DNA of 64,000 bases from Bugula neritina (GCA_964035545.1 OZ037769.1:10021429-10085428); one strand, 5' to 3'; shown: positions 1 to 13,532, counted from the first letter of the stretch. Program-made: numbers and translations. Notes: generated by a model from the letters alone, not told the origin.

Positions 1-448
1 TTGCAATTATTCCTAATAAATATAGCCCAATGAAAGTCACTACTAATCCGAAACTTTTATATTGTCACACTGCAGTCTAAATATAGCATGGTGTCAATGT
101 AATTAGGAACTGATCGTCGTGAATATTTCATCTTATCTGGACAGTGAGTTAATATAACTTAGCTATGGGCAGTGAGCTTTCAAGCATTTTGCTAGAAAGC
201 TGATGGTTACATAACTCAAGAAAATTCAACTGAAACTGCTTGACATGGTTAAAGCTATTTGTTGTGTACATACATAAGTCATTCTACAAGTGGCTTAAGC
301 TTTCTTAAAAGCGAAATAAAAACTGAGTTTTGTTTTGTGACCATTTGAGTGTCAAGTCAAACAAATCAAAGTGATTGTGATATGTATGAATTAACAACTA
401 ATATATTTTATATATTTTTGTTTCTATATTTGACTTGTCAATATACAG

Positions 449-479
449 GTTTATGCAGTACATGAACTCAAGAGAAGGC
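449..479 (+). other. VAC14: Probable 5' untranslated part of the first VAC14 coding exon
   Basis: A pyrimidine-rich stretch ending in ATACAG directly precedes position 449 and reads like a 3' splice site. An untranslated leader exon may therefore lie further upstream, possibly outside the window. ATGs at 453 and 462 are in frame with 480 and would add up to nine residues. I see no promoter element in 1-448. Confidence 0.4.
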
Positions 480-3400
480 ATGGCAAGTTGGACAGAACAT
501 ACATTACCCCCCTTAGTCATTAAACAGTTGAATGACAAGATGTATGAAAAACGAAAATCTGGAGCTCTAGAAATTGAGAAGTAAGTATGCAAACAAATTG
601 TTTAAAAAGTGATAGATTTGCCCATGTTTACTCATTGTTGGTACGATATACTGTATGTGTTCGTTGAGCCAAATAAATCTTTTGTTGGCCCGTAAAAGTT
701 TTTTTGGTAATACAATCTCTTTGCAGGATATTGAAAGAATATGCTGCAAAAGAAGATTTTCAATCCATTGAGCAAATTATAGTATGCTTAGGAAAAGAAT
801 TTGCTAATGCCCCTACAGCTCAACCTAGAAACGGTGGGCTCATAGGTCTAGCTGCTTGTGCCATTGCTCTGGGTAAAGTAAGTATTGGTATATGTTGGAG
901 ATCTTCTGCCATCTAACACTTTTTAGTCATTAGATTCTCTAGGATTTGTCTACATCTGCATTAGTTAGGAAATTAAATATTATGACTTGACCAAAGTCAC
1001 CTATAAGGATTTTATTTTAAAGCAAATGAAAATCTTCATAAGCATTTTGTGTTCTCACATTGTAAGTCTATATTTTTGCACTCTATAAGCCTTTGGCAAT
1101 AGTATGACCTGTCAATAATATTATATTCTCTGAACATTTCTTCATATGTACTTTCAACTAACTGTAAAATTACTCATTTTGGTATTTTGTTCTTTTAGCA
1201 ATCATCAAAATTTATAGACAAGCTTGTAAAGCCAGCTTTGGCTTGCTTCACTGACCCAGACAACCGAATCAGATATTTTGCCTGTGAGGCTCTGTATAAC
1301 ATCTGCAAAGTATCAAGGGGCTCGGTGCTAACCTATTTCAATGAAATATTTGATGGTCTCAGTAAGGTAATATTTTTTATAGTTTTCATCATTTAAATAA
1401 ATTAATTTTTAATGGGTTTATGTCGCATCATATTTTATTATTGTTCATATTCTGCTAGATGGATCTTGCAGTTTTTCTTTAGATAGAGTCGTCATAGTGC
1501 ACCAATAATCTCCAATAGTTTTCAACACTCAAGCATCTCAAAAGTATGCATGTATTTTTGGCCATATACATTAGCCTGCTAGACAAACTCTTTTATCACT
1601 GGAATCTCCATAACCCATTTTTTATAGTTTTATTCCTATGAGTTTTGTATACATCATTCTTACAGCTTTTTAAATATTTAACCAAAATCAAGTTTTGTCT
1701 CTCACTAGTCCTAATTCTTATTAATATATTCACAATTTAATTGACTCTAATTTACTCATCAGCTTCTACTACCAATCCTGTTCTGTCAACACTGCTGGTC
1801 TCCAAACACACCTTTAAGTGTTGTCTCTTCCACCAGCACACAGCTTCTAATTGTGCAGCAGGCAATAATATTTTAGTTTTTTATTCCTTGCATTGCCATT
1901 TAGTGCTAGCTGTAGACTATAATAATTTTAGTTTTGCTATTTTTAACATTCATTTTCAAAAGAAGTGTGACTTCTATTGACTGTCATTTCTACATAAAAA
2001 GCTTTCACAACTTTGCCTAATCTATCTCGTTGTGCTAGATTAGACTTCTCATGGGTGGGTGCAATTTTAGTACCTTTTTAAAAATTGACTGATAATTGAT
2101 GATAAAAGACAAAATATTTGAAAGCATATGTTAATGAATTCAACTTACTAACTGCTTTATTACATTGACCCCGTGCTAACTATCTCTAGTATCAGTAACA
2201 GTATAAACAGAGAGTCATATTGTTCCTTGTTTTGTATATCACTGATAGTGGCAGGCCTGCATGACCGGAAGCACTGCAAAATTCTTTTGTCAACTTGTCT
2301 AGTTGTGACAAGAATTTTAATTTGTAAACTTTTTAAAGCAATATTTTCTCCAGAGGAGTTAACAAGTGGGTGGATAGTCTACTGATAGAAGCATGTAGCC
2401 CATACATTGTTGCATGTAGTAACTGGAGTATGCTTGTTGTTTAACTGATTGCATTGTTCAGTTAGCAGATGATACTGACAGTAACGCCAGAAATGGCTCT
2501 CAGTTGCTAGATGTACTGATGAAAGACATTGTTAGTGAGAGTGGGTCCTTCAACATCCCTTCTTTTATACCACTTCTCAGAGATAGAATCTACACTAAGA
2601 AACCTTTCTGCAGACGGTTCGTTGTCTCCTGGGTATGTGGTTGTTTGTAATTCTTGTGATGCTGAATATCAACCCAACAGTAGCATTCACTTCTAGGGCA
2701 GTGTTGGTATTTTCTAGCAGTATTAGAATTTTCTAGCAGCATTGGCATTATTCTTGTGTTATTCTTGTTGCAGTCATTTAAATACTGCGCCTTGACATAC
2801 ACTAGTGATGATTAGTAGTTGTGGATGGTTTGGCATGACACATGCTTGTATTTAATGTCTATATCACTTTGTAGTTTCTGTATTACTTATCTGTAGATTG
2901 GGGATTGCAGATAAGGTACTATGATTAAACCAAACTCAGCAGTAAAACTACCCTATTTTCTAGTCTGCTTCACTTGTTAACCTTTAGCTTGTGGGTCTCT
3001 TGTAGATAAACCTACTGAATAATGTACCAGACATCAACATGCTCGTGTATTTGCCCGAGATTCTCGATGGTTTGTTTTATATTCTCGGAGAAGAAAGTCC
3101 GGAAGTTCGTCACATGTTAGTATACACCTGATATTGTTGTGTGAATGTTGGTTTGGTAAATATAGTAGAAATAGATATAGAAATTATGCATTTAGTTATT
3201 CTTCCTAATTTTCACATAAAAAATAGCCAAACCTGCTACTACCAAAAGTTATGTACATGTATGAGCACAGCATAAGACTAGAAATAGTTATGGCTGTAGA
3301 ATAAACAAGCCTTAACTATTTGTATGGAAACTGTGTGCTGTCAGCCACAACTGCCAGGTGTGTGCAAGTGCTACTATGTTGTATCTACGTCAGGTGTGTG

Positions 3401-6400
3401 CAAGTCCTCAAACATTACTCTGCACAGATAAAAGCAGTGACTGATAGAAAAGATCAGGGATTGGCTGACGATGACTTTTCTGTGGATTTTGCTTCTATGA
3501 CTAATATACTAATACTGCACAGCCAGTCTGAAGGTGAGATATGCAGACTTCTATGACTAATATACTAATACTGCACAGCCAGTCTGAAGGTGAGATATGC
3601 AGACTTGTAAATTGTTAATGTGAGATTCTCAAAGCCTTTTCAGTCAATTGTGTGGTTTTTTCACGAGGCATCAGTTCAAATTTTTCTCACATAATGGTTA
3701 ATGGCATAACAGTAATAATTATCTCAAATACAGTTCTTTTTCTTTGCAACTTTATTATTTTCTATGATTTAATAACAATTTCTGAGTTGTAAGTTAAACA
3801 CATTTCATTGTATGTAGGATTTGTGCTCTCTTTAAACAATGATCACAGTTTATTATACTATAATACCATGTACCTATGTTATACTTGTACTCTGCATTAT
3901 AAAAGTGATACAAACCTGAAAAAGCTTAGTTGAAATTTCTCGAAGCAAAGATATGAATGGTTCAATGGTGATAATATCAATTATTGGCCTAAACTAGGAT
4001 ATGGTGAATTTATTAACATAAAGGTTTCAGTACCTCACATCCAAAATGGCCGAAACATGCTGCTTAAGTAATAATTCTGGTTATATGCGGCCAGTAATCA
4101 CCACCAGCTATTCCATGGCATTTAATAGCACTTCTCCTGACTGACGTTATTTGTTAACATAGCGCAGCACTCTACAAAACGGATGTTACATAATATATTT
4201 GTGCTTCATTAATTTTCCAGCATACTTTTTGTCAATTAATTTGTCGATGCTGTGTACGCTTTAAGTGTATTGTGCATTTTCTGGTCAGTTGAATTTAATT
4301 TTGCGTACATATTTAAATCTGGAAAGCCCTACGTTTGCAAACACTACTATTCTTTCAAAGCAAGCAAGGCTGTTTCGTCAAATAAATTTAACAATGTTAG
4401 AAAAATTTAGTTGCTTTGAAATCTTCAATATAATGTTAACAAGTTTGTATTTTTAGAGCCGATGTTTTATTGGTTGCACTTCTTGTTTTACTCATAGATG
4501 TTAACATTCAGCTGCATGCTATTGAATGGATAAAGGAATTCCTCATGCTGGCTGGTAGACAGATGTTGGCCTTCTATCCGGGCATTGTAAACTGTGTTCT
4601 CTCCACTCAGGCATATGTCGGGGATCACCGGAGGGCGTGCAAGGAGTGTGCCAAACAAGTGGATGAAGTTCTCAGGCAGCTAATTACTCCAGAAGATGAT
4701 AGTCAAAGGTGATTTTACTATCTGTTTACCTGTGCAGATGCATGACTACTAGCTATAGCCCCTGGCAGTGGAATACAATGCCTACTCTCTCTGTTATTTT
4801 TACTGTAGCCTTCTAAGTTAATAGATTCACTATTAGTGTACATATCAGTATACACATTGTACATATCAGTGTAGATATCAATGTACATATTAGTGTAGAT
4901 ATCAATGTACATATCAGTGTACATGTCAGTGTACATATCAATATACACAGTGTACATATCGGTGTACACAATGTGAGGAGAGATTGTTTAACCCGTCTAC
5001 TCACCTCACCACAACATACCCGTGTAATACGTTACTATTTAAATAAGTTTATTGCTTTTTGCTTAGTCAACTTGTATCTGTTGTCTAGCAGTTAAAAATT
5101 CTCTTCATCGTATGCTAGTCTTTTACCTAACTTTTTTCAGCTGCTATAAACTTTTTAGCGGGTGTTTTTAATTGTGATTCTTTATTTTGTAGTTGTAAGC
5201 TGTTGGATACTGCAACACTAGTACAAACCCTCATGGACTCTTTGAGACTGCAGTCTATGCACACTAAAATAGCAGCTCTTAGGTGGTTCCACCATCTTTT
5301 TAAGACAATACCAAACAAGGTAGGCTCTAGGCTGATAGTTGGTCATTTGATGGATTTACTCTCATAACTTCTCATTGGCTGCATTATACTTTCATAGCTT
5401 CTCATTGGCTGCATTATGCGTACTCTCATAACTTCTCATTGGCTGCATTATACTCTCATAACTTCTCATTGGCTGCATTGTACTCTTATAGTCTCACACT
5501 TGTTTTCTATTGTTTCATATAAAGGTGTTCACACATGTAAATGAAGTGTTTCCTCTACTGCTGTCCACACTGGCTCATGAATCTGATGAAGTAGTTATTG
5601 CTGACTTGTATGTGTTTGCCGTGATTGCTGCAAGCAAAGTACCAGCTGGTAATTATTTCATCTTTTGTTGTCTTGAATGTTTTATTGGCTCAAAGTATGT
5701 TGTTGCTATGGATACAGAGTCACAATTTTTGACAGCAGTTTCTTTGCTGACCATTCATTCAATTTTGTTTCATATACTGTGATTCTAAAACTCTGGTCTT
5801 ATAAATGTGCAATGTCTGTGGTTAATATTGTGTGTTAATACTGTGTGTTAATACCGTGTGTTAATACCGTGTGTTAATACTGTATGTTAATACTGTGTGT
5901 TAATACTATATGTTAATACTGTGTGTTAATTCTGTGTGTTAATACCGTGTGTTAATACTGTGTGTTAATACTATATGTTAATGCTGTGTGTTAATACTGT
6001 GTGTTAATACTGTGTGTTAATACTATGTGTTAATACTGTGTGTTGATACTGTATGTTAGTACTGTGTGTTAATACTGTGTGTTAATACTGTATGTTAATA
6101 TTATGTGTTAATACTATGTGTTGATACCGTGTGTTAATACTATGTGTTAATACTGTGTGTTGATACTGTATGTTAGTACTGTGTGTTGATACTGTGTGTT
6201 ACTACTGTATGTTAATACTGTGTGTTAATACTGTGTGTTAATACTGTGTGTTAATACTATGTGTTAATACTGTATGTTAATACTGTATGTTAATACTATG
6301 TGTTAATACTGTATGTTAATACTATGTGTTAATACTGTGTGTTAATACTATGTGTTAATACTGTATGTTAATACTATGTGTTAATACTGTATGTTAATAC

Positions 6401-9400
6401 TGTATGTTAATACTATGTGTTAATACTGTGTGTTAATACTATGTGTTAATACTGTATGTTAATACTGTATGTTAATACTATGTGTTAATACTGTGTGTTA
6501 ATACTGTATGTTAATATTATGTGTTAATACTGTATGTTAATACTGTGTGTTAATACTGTGTGTTAATACTGTGTGTTAATACTGTATGTTAATACTATGT
6601 GTTAATACTGTGTGTTAATACTATGTGTTAATACTGTGTGTTAATACTATGTGTTAATACTGTATGTTAATACTGTATGTTAATACTATGTGTTAATACT
6701 GTATGTTAATACTGTATGTTAATACTATGTGTTAATACTGTATGTTAATACTATGTGTTAATACTGTGTGTTAATACTATGTGTTAATACTGTGTGTTAA
6801 TACTATGTGTTAATACTGTATGTTAATACTGTATGTTAATACTATGTGTTAATACTGTGTGTTAATACTGTATGTTAATACTATGTGTTAATACTGTATG
6901 TTAATACTATGTGTTAATACTGTGTGTTAATACTATGTGTTAATACTGTGTGTTAATACTATGTGTTAATACTGTGTGTTAATACTGTATGTTAATACTA
7001 TGTGTTAATACTGTGTGTTAATACTATGTGTTAATACTGTGTGTTAATACTATGTGTTAATACTGTATGTTAATACTGTATGTTAATACTATGTGTTAAT
7101 ACTGTGTGTTAATACTGTGTGTTAATACTATGTGTTAATACTGTGTGTTAATACTATGTGTTAATACTGTATGTTAATACTGTATGTTAATACTATGTGT
7201 TAATACTGTATGTTAATACTATGTGTTAATACTGTATGTTAATACTATGTGTTAATACTGTGTGTTAATACTATGTGTTAATACTGTGTGTTAATACTAT
7301 GTGTTAATACTGTATGTTAATACTGTATGTTAATACTATGTGTTAATACTGTGTGTTAATACTGTATGTTAATACTGTGTGTTAATACTATGTGTTAATA
7401 CTGTATGTTAATACTGTGTGTTAATACTATGTGTTAATACTGTGTGTTAATACTATGTGTTAATACTGTGTGTTAATACTGTGTGTTAATGCTGGGTGGT
7501 CTGTAGATGCAGATTTGGTGAGCAATGCCATACCTGCAGAGATGAAGAGCAGACTGCTAGAGTCAGTTGGCCCGTACTTTATATACAGCATGCACTGCTT
7601 GCTTGGCACTTTCAACTCTGAGAGATCTCTGCTGGATGAAAAGGGTTTATTTATTATTAGGTATGAGTTTACCTTCACAGCAGGGTCAAATGTAATGTAC
7701 TTTAGGGTGTATGTGCATGAAATGTGTATATGTGTGTGTGTGTGTGCGTGCGTGCGTGTGTGTGTATATATACTATATGTAGGTGTGTGTGGTGTGGGCA
7801 GTTTGCTTACTACTCTGTCATGAATAAAATTCCCTTTGCCCAGTTTCTATTTGCTCCATATTTGAGTGGTGTATGCTTATAGTTTTATAGGCTTGTAGTT
7901 TTATATTCGTACACATTGATTTGCCGTTTGTGTAGGCTGATTTATGCTTACTGAAATATATTAGATGTTTAACCAATAACAATTGTTGTATTGCAGACAG
8001 CTGTGCATGCAACTTGATGCTGACAGTGTGTACAGAACAATGTCAGAGCTGCTGCTTAGCAGCCAGGATTTCCAGTTCATATCAGTTATGGTTCGAAACC
8101 TAAATCTCATACTTCTGACTGCCACTGAACTGTTTGAGCTTCGTGCAACCTTGAAAAGTGTTAGTTGTGAGGTTAGTATGTATGAAAGTGTTAGTTGTGA
8201 GGTTAGTATGTATGAAAGTGTTGGTGTAAAGGTAGCGTATAGGAAAGTTTTAGGTGTAAAGGTAGTGTATATGAAAGTCTAGGTGTAAAGGTACTATGTA
8301 TGAAAGTCTAGGTGTAAAGGTACTATGTATGAAAGTCTAGGTATAAAGGTACTATGTATGAAAGGCATTGTTATAGAATAAAGATACAATGTTATTAACA
8401 ACTCAACAAGGTAATAAATAAGAAACAAAAAATAAGTTTTTCGAAAATTGTTTAAAGGGGACATAATAGCCTACAGTGTTTTATTGTATTAGACCTTATG
8501 CTGTCATATTATAACAGCGTGCATGACGTTTCATATAATATAATTTAAACTGAGCATATATTATATGTTCAGTTTAAATTATATTTATAATTTGTGATAG
8601 TACGCTGACATAATGTTCTTATATCTCTGTAATGTCCACTTCTTACCATGCAAATTATTTTAGTACAGGGTATGTCTATTCTCCATTATTAATTTATCAT
8701 CATTTTTATTTTAATTGGTCTTTATAATTGAACTTCAAAGTCACAAGTAATTAAAAGCTAATTAATTAGAATATTTTAATCTCATCCATTTCAGTGGAAC
8801 TTTTCAGGCCTGTACACATCAGGGTATTTTCGTGACAACAGAAGACATGATATACAGGCATTTATACAAGTTTCCATTGCATCGTGTTGAATTATTTACT
8901 AGTTTTAGTCGGCTAGTTTTTTCAATATCTGATAACTATGTGCACATCCTTATCCTTCTGTTTTTACACTTTTCTTGCTCTGCATTATGTAGGATGAATC
9001 ATCCTTATTCCGATGTCTTTATATGTCATGGTGTCACAACCCTGTAGCAGTTGTGTCCTTCTGTTTACTTACACAGCAATACAGACTAGCATCTCAGATT
9101 TTGCAGCACTTGTATCCTTTACACTTCTTACTAGTTGCTTAACATAATATGCATGTGGTGACACGGTGTCACTATGACTATGTGTCCTGTTTTGTACTCT
9201 ATCCATTCTTAGTTCTTGTATATGAACTGAATCTAAAACAAATAGGTGTTTGTGGAAATTTTCTTAACAAGTGTCAGTGGAGAAATTGACGTCACAGTGG
9301 AATTGCTCACTGAAGTGGATAAGCTGGTGCAGTTGTTGGAGTCGCCTATTTTCATTTGTAAGTATCAATAGTTCTAAATACCAGTTCTAAGAACTAATCA

Positions 9401-10241
9401 TATAGAATGTTTTATAAAATACCATTGTGGTAGTCCACCTTTCAATCAGGCTATCAACAAGTGGAGTTTATCAATGCTGAATAATTCTACCCAATACCTG
9501 TAACAATAATGGTCTTGTTGGGGATATTCTGCACTAGAATGAAGTTTTTCAACTTGACAGTGATACTTGGCTTTATCATGGTTCTTACCACTGCTGCTGT
9601 GGCTGTTACTGCTGCCGTTGTTACTGCTGCCGCTGTTACTGCTGCCGTTGTTACTGCTGACTTTATTCTTACTCATAGGCTCATATATGTAGCTTGAAAT
9701 TCCATGCTGTAGTTGGCAGCATGTATTTTACATGAGACTAGAGTTAGTTTATATGTTTTTATTTTAGACTTGAGGTTGCAATTATTAGAGCCAAATTCTA
9801 ATCGCTACATTGTGAAAGCTTTGAATTCAATTCTCATGATTCTCCCTCAAAGTGAGGCATTCAAAACTCTTCAGTCACGACTGCAGTGTGTCTCTCAACT
9901 CCACCATTCATCGTGAGTTATTTGTGTCACGTCATATTATACCAAGTCATGCTACACTATTATTTACTACCTCACACTATATATACTATACTATGTCACA
10001 TCACACTATACTGTACTAAACTATGTCACACTAAGCAGTAAGTTGTACTATACTTGGTCACACTCCATCATGCTGTGTTAAGCATTGAAAATATTTTGAT
10101 TCGAAAATGGTTTTCAGATTTGCTGATGACTCGAAGGGTTTCGTAAATGAAGACTGGCTGACTCATTTCAAGACTGTACAAAAGCAGCATACATCATACA
10201 AACGATCTTTACGTGCAACTAAAGCTGCAAAACTCAGTTGA
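480..10241 (+). CDS. VAC14: VAC14 orthologue, PIKfyve/FIG4 scaffold (15 coding exons)
   Basis: Spliced CDS: 480-580, 727-877, 1199-1366, 2462-2632, 3006-3115, 3394-3533, 4498-4708, 5193-5319, 5525-5648, 7507-7660, 7997-8171, 8993-9111, 9278-9357, 9768-9912, 10118-10241 (stop TGA). All phases agree and give 699 residues; human VAC14 has 782. Diagnostic stretches are [39 protein letters not shown], the [20 protein letters not shown] segment and [14 protein letters not shown]. The family forms a HEAT-repeat scaffold that holds the PI3P 5-kinase PIKfyve and the phosphatase FIG4 on endolysosomal membranes and controls PI(3,5)P2. The N-terminal half carries the VAC14 HEAT region and the C-terminal part the Fig4-binding domain. 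The shortfall against human lies in two linkers (after LITPEDD and after the VIAASK segment) and at the C-terminus. ATG 480 best matches the human start; in-frame ATGs also lie at 462 and 453. The exon ending at 9111 has a weak donor (GTATCC). Confidence 0.95.
4840..4970 (+). repeat. Tandem repeat in VAC14 intron 7
   Basis: Degenerate units of about 12 and 24 bp built on GTACATATCAGTGTA and GTAGATATCAAT. The array lies 130 bp after the donor at 4709 and has no coding role. Confidence 0.8.
5361..5492 (+). repeat. 30-34 bp tandem repeat in VAC14 intron 8
   Basis: Four copies of a unit containing CTTCTCATTGGCTGCATTAT, about 30 to 34 bp each, lie between exon 8 and exon 9. The array ends about 30 bp before the acceptor at 5525. 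Confidence 0.85.
5818..7492 (+). repeat. Large 13-bp minisatellite in VAC14 intron 9
   Basis: About 128 head-to-tail copies of a 13-bp unit, TTAATACTGTGTG. Variation falls mainly at two positions, giving GTGTG, ATGTG and GTATG forms, with rare TTGATAC, TTAGTAC and ATACCGTG variants. The array fills nearly the whole intron between exons 9 and 10 and stops about 14 bp before the acceptor at 7507, so it has replaced any ordinary polypyrimidine tract. Confidence 0.97.
7730..7790 (+). repeat. (GT)n microsatellite, VAC14 intron 10
   Basis: Interrupted TG and TGCG dinucleotide run with a short TATA stretch, 70 bp after exon 10. Confidence 0.8.
8159..8365 (+). repeat. 30-bp tandem repeat crossing the donor of VAC14 exon 11
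   Basis: About seven diverged 30-bp units. The first two are almost identical and include the exon end and donor (GTTAGTTGTGAG then GTTAGT). Later units drift to GTGTAAAGGTACTATGTATG. Because the period is 30, the second donor copy is in frame with the first. Confidence 0.85.
8538..8584. repeat. Perfect 16-bp stem hairpin in VAC14 intron 11
   Basis: ATATAATTTAAACTGA at 8538-8553 is the exact reverse complement of 8569-8584. The 15-nt loop is itself AT-palindromic. It may be a MITE remnant or a transcript hairpin. Confidence 0.8.
9578..9660 (+). repeat. Trinucleotide-phased repeat in VAC14 intron 13
   Basis: Repeats of GTTACTGCTGCCGTT, period about 15-24 bp, between exons 13 and 14. The open frames across it on both strands are repeat-encoded (Thr/Ala/Val or Ser/Asn) and not genes. 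Confidence 0.75.
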
Positions 10242-10664
10242 ATGTATTATTTTAGAGTTTTAATTACCAGAGACAGGGTAAATTTGTTATCTTCAAACAG
10301 TTTTTATATTATTTTTGCAACTAGTTCTTGGTAAGGGTTTATTGGTGCTTAGCTATTTATTTTTACATTTATGTAATATTTTTTATAACATTCATTATCA
10401 ACTATTTCATTAGAATTACACAATACAAGTACTGCTCGACATCGATAGTATTAGACTAAATATTATTTATGCAGTACAGTTGGAACAACTACTTAACATT
10501 TGTACAGTTAATGTAGAACAGGGATTACTTGACATTAGTGAAGTTAGAACAAGTACTGCTTGATATTGGTACAGTTAGAAGAAGGTTTTGTTGCAATACC
10601 AGCATTTCTCTGTTATTGATCACTTTATTATACATAGAAGATTTTGCTCAAAACTAAAGAACCT

Positions 10665-10747
10665 ATTAAAGTACGGACTTTTGTCAATCAGCCAGTTTTT
10701 GATGTTATTGTCCACAATCCACAAAACTTTATTATTTAATTAATAAA
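10665..10747 (+). terminator. VAC14: Possible VAC14 polyadenylation signals
   Basis: ATTAAA lies at 10665-10670 and AATAAA at 10742-10747, about 425-500 bp after the VAC14 stop. In AT-rich sequence such hexamers are common, so this is only a positional guess. Confidence 0.25.
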
Positions 10748-13350
10748 TTATTGTAACATTCCCATATAATGTTTCTTGTGCAATATATTGTTGTGTTCTT
10801 TTCACAAAACTTTACTTTTGGTAGGTTTGCATGTTTTGCAAGCCTCTGTATTGCATGGTATTGCATTCTAATGCAGCTGATGAAAAACCACAGTGAAAAA
10901 TCAATCAAGATTGCAATATTATGCTGAGCTAACTTGTCCGTACAATGCACTGCTGAAAAGCTACAAATCTGTGTGGGACACTTTTGTACTTTACTAGTTT
11001 AATATTGTAGTAGATTTTGGGAGTTATCATCACATCATGTTCTGGAAAGTCCTAGAATGCATTATCTGAAAAATATTCGTATTGGTAAACTCTTGACGTA
11101 GTTTTCTGAATGCCTTAATTGCTATTATGACAGTTAAGCTCTTGGTGATTGTTTACTTTTACTCATCCAGTTTTTTTGTGTTGTGATCTTCAAAGTGGGG
11201 GGTTACTGAAATTTGGTGGGCACCGTTTCTAGAGTATAAGAGGAGGTGGGTTTCCAGTGTAGAATCAGTTTAGTAAAGGAACCCGTTAAGGACAGACCTA
11301 TGACAAAGACTACTATTTACTCTATATGCAATAATCATATATCTGGGAGACACTCTCTGTTCTCTCTTCTCACTCACAAGCGGAGTTATGTTCTCCAATT
11401 AATTATTTTCAACCCACAAAACTACATATCACAATATTATATAGTAATATCTTTAAGTATGTGTTGATAAAGTGGAATATTTGCAAAAATGAAATGTTGA
11501 AAAGTGGAATGTATTTGAAACCTGCTATCACAAAACCACGTAGCATATGTAGCATGGTTCTGATGAATAAATGATTTTATGGTGAGTTTGTCATGCATAG
11601 ATGTTTTATACTTGATTTGTGCATAACATGTTACAGTTCTGTAAATCTGCCCGCAGCCCTTACTCAGTATTTACCTGTATACAGTGTTAATATAGGAGCC
11701 AAAGTAATAGCTATTATGCAGGCTTGATAAACTCTTATAAACTGTCCATAAAAATATCACTTTAGAATTGAAGCAAAGCGACACTAAAGAATGCAAAACT
11801 GACATTAATACACAGTTTCATAACATGTTAACCTATTTTAAAAGTTGCACAATAATTTTGTGCAACACATGTAGTACATGCATTGATGAGAAATGAATCA
11901 ATTTTTTTCTTATTAGAGACCCTAATAATATGTCAGTTTTTAGACTTAGCTGGCTGTGTCATAATTATTGTAAATATACTTGGAGTTAAGATAATCTGCC
12001 AATACCCATCCTTTACTCTGCTGAGAAACATCAATCATTCTTAGCATACATTTATATACTCTATAGCACTACTTATATATAGATTAACATGTTTTATGGT
12101 AAAAGGAAAACTATTTCTATGCATTAAATGGCAATTAGAGAACTTTAAGCAATTCTATTGCTTTGGGGCAAAATGATTACATATGGCAGCATAGAAGGCA
12201 TACATATGTGCATACATATACATGCTGCCTGTTACGTCTGCCAGAACTAACTAGTGAATTTAGTCTGAGGCTTGATTTGCTTCGTGGAAGAGGCCAATAG
12301 TGGCTTTCTGTTGAGTATATTTTTGACTTAATTTATTAATTAACTAAATTATCGAATACAGGTGCTTGTTTACACTATTAGTTGAAGGTAAGTAAAGCAG
12401 TTTTATAAATCTCACTAATTTGTTAATTTTTCAACTAGCTTTAATAGATTAAAATTCACTCTGATAACCTCAACGATAACTAATACTGACTGCAAAATAT
12501 AATGAAGTGAAGTGTTGAGATTTTAATATATAGTGCTTGTCAAGTATTAATCTAAGTTCACATTAGAAATAGCATATTCAAAGCAAAATTAAAGCTGATC
12601 AAATGGGTTAATTAAACCTGATCATTATTATTTCAGACTAAACCAAGTACATAACGTTGTGTAATTTTATTCCAGTTAATAATTAGTTTCAAGAATTATT
12701 TTGAATTAGGGAAGAGGTGAGGATAATAGATAGATTAACTTGGAGGGCTCTAAGCATATATAATAGTAAATAACAGCTGTTTTTACTTAGCTGAAGTACT
12801 TGCAGCTAAATTTTGTCTAAAGAAGTTTAGGATGCTGGGATATTGAACTGAGTTAGTGATATTTCACTGCATCTGCATGTATAGTAATGTTGCAGTTTTC
12901 TACTAGAAATGCTTTTTTACAAACATGAGCATTAAGTTAATAAATTGTTTTTAGAAAGCCAAATGAACACCAATTTAATGACTGGCCAGTTCAAGTTAAG
13001 TCCCAGCCTGGCAAAAAAGTCAAATATAATTCAATCGCAAAATAAATGGGCTTAGTCATACTTTTACCTTTTCAGTCTTTTGGCAAATTGTAAGTGACCA
13101 CCTATTTACCTCTACAATATGTAGGTGCAAATTAATGGCAAAATAGTTATAAGCATTCAGCAGCCTATCTACAGTCTAAGCAGGTATATATAAACCTTTA
13201 GCAGTGCTAATTGTTTGCCTTTAGAACCAAATAGGGAGCTTTCATGCTCAAATAATTTTATGATTCAAGCATTTTTAAAACAAGCAACACTTACGTTTAT
13301 CTTATACAGCAAAATTTTACTCATTACTAAGCAGCATCATGATGGACACC

Positions 13351-13356
<6 letters not shown>

Positions 13357-13441
<85 letters not shown>

Positions 13442-13458
13442 CATATATATATATACAC

Positions 13459-13531
<73 letters not shown>
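13357..13531. repeat. (AT)n microsatellite
   Basis: About 175 bp of alternating AT with sparse TATACATA interruptions, 180 bp before the first DPP coding exon. Open frames across it (Ile/Tyr runs) are artefacts. Confidence 0.95.

Positions 13532-13532
<1 letters not shown>

Noticed and set aside
704-916. Frame starting at 704 as a separate small gene
   Set aside because: It is VAC14 exon 2 (727-877) read through into its introns.
5818-7492. CRISPR-like array from regular repeats
   Set aside because: Units are contiguous 13-mers with no spacers, in a eukaryotic intron.
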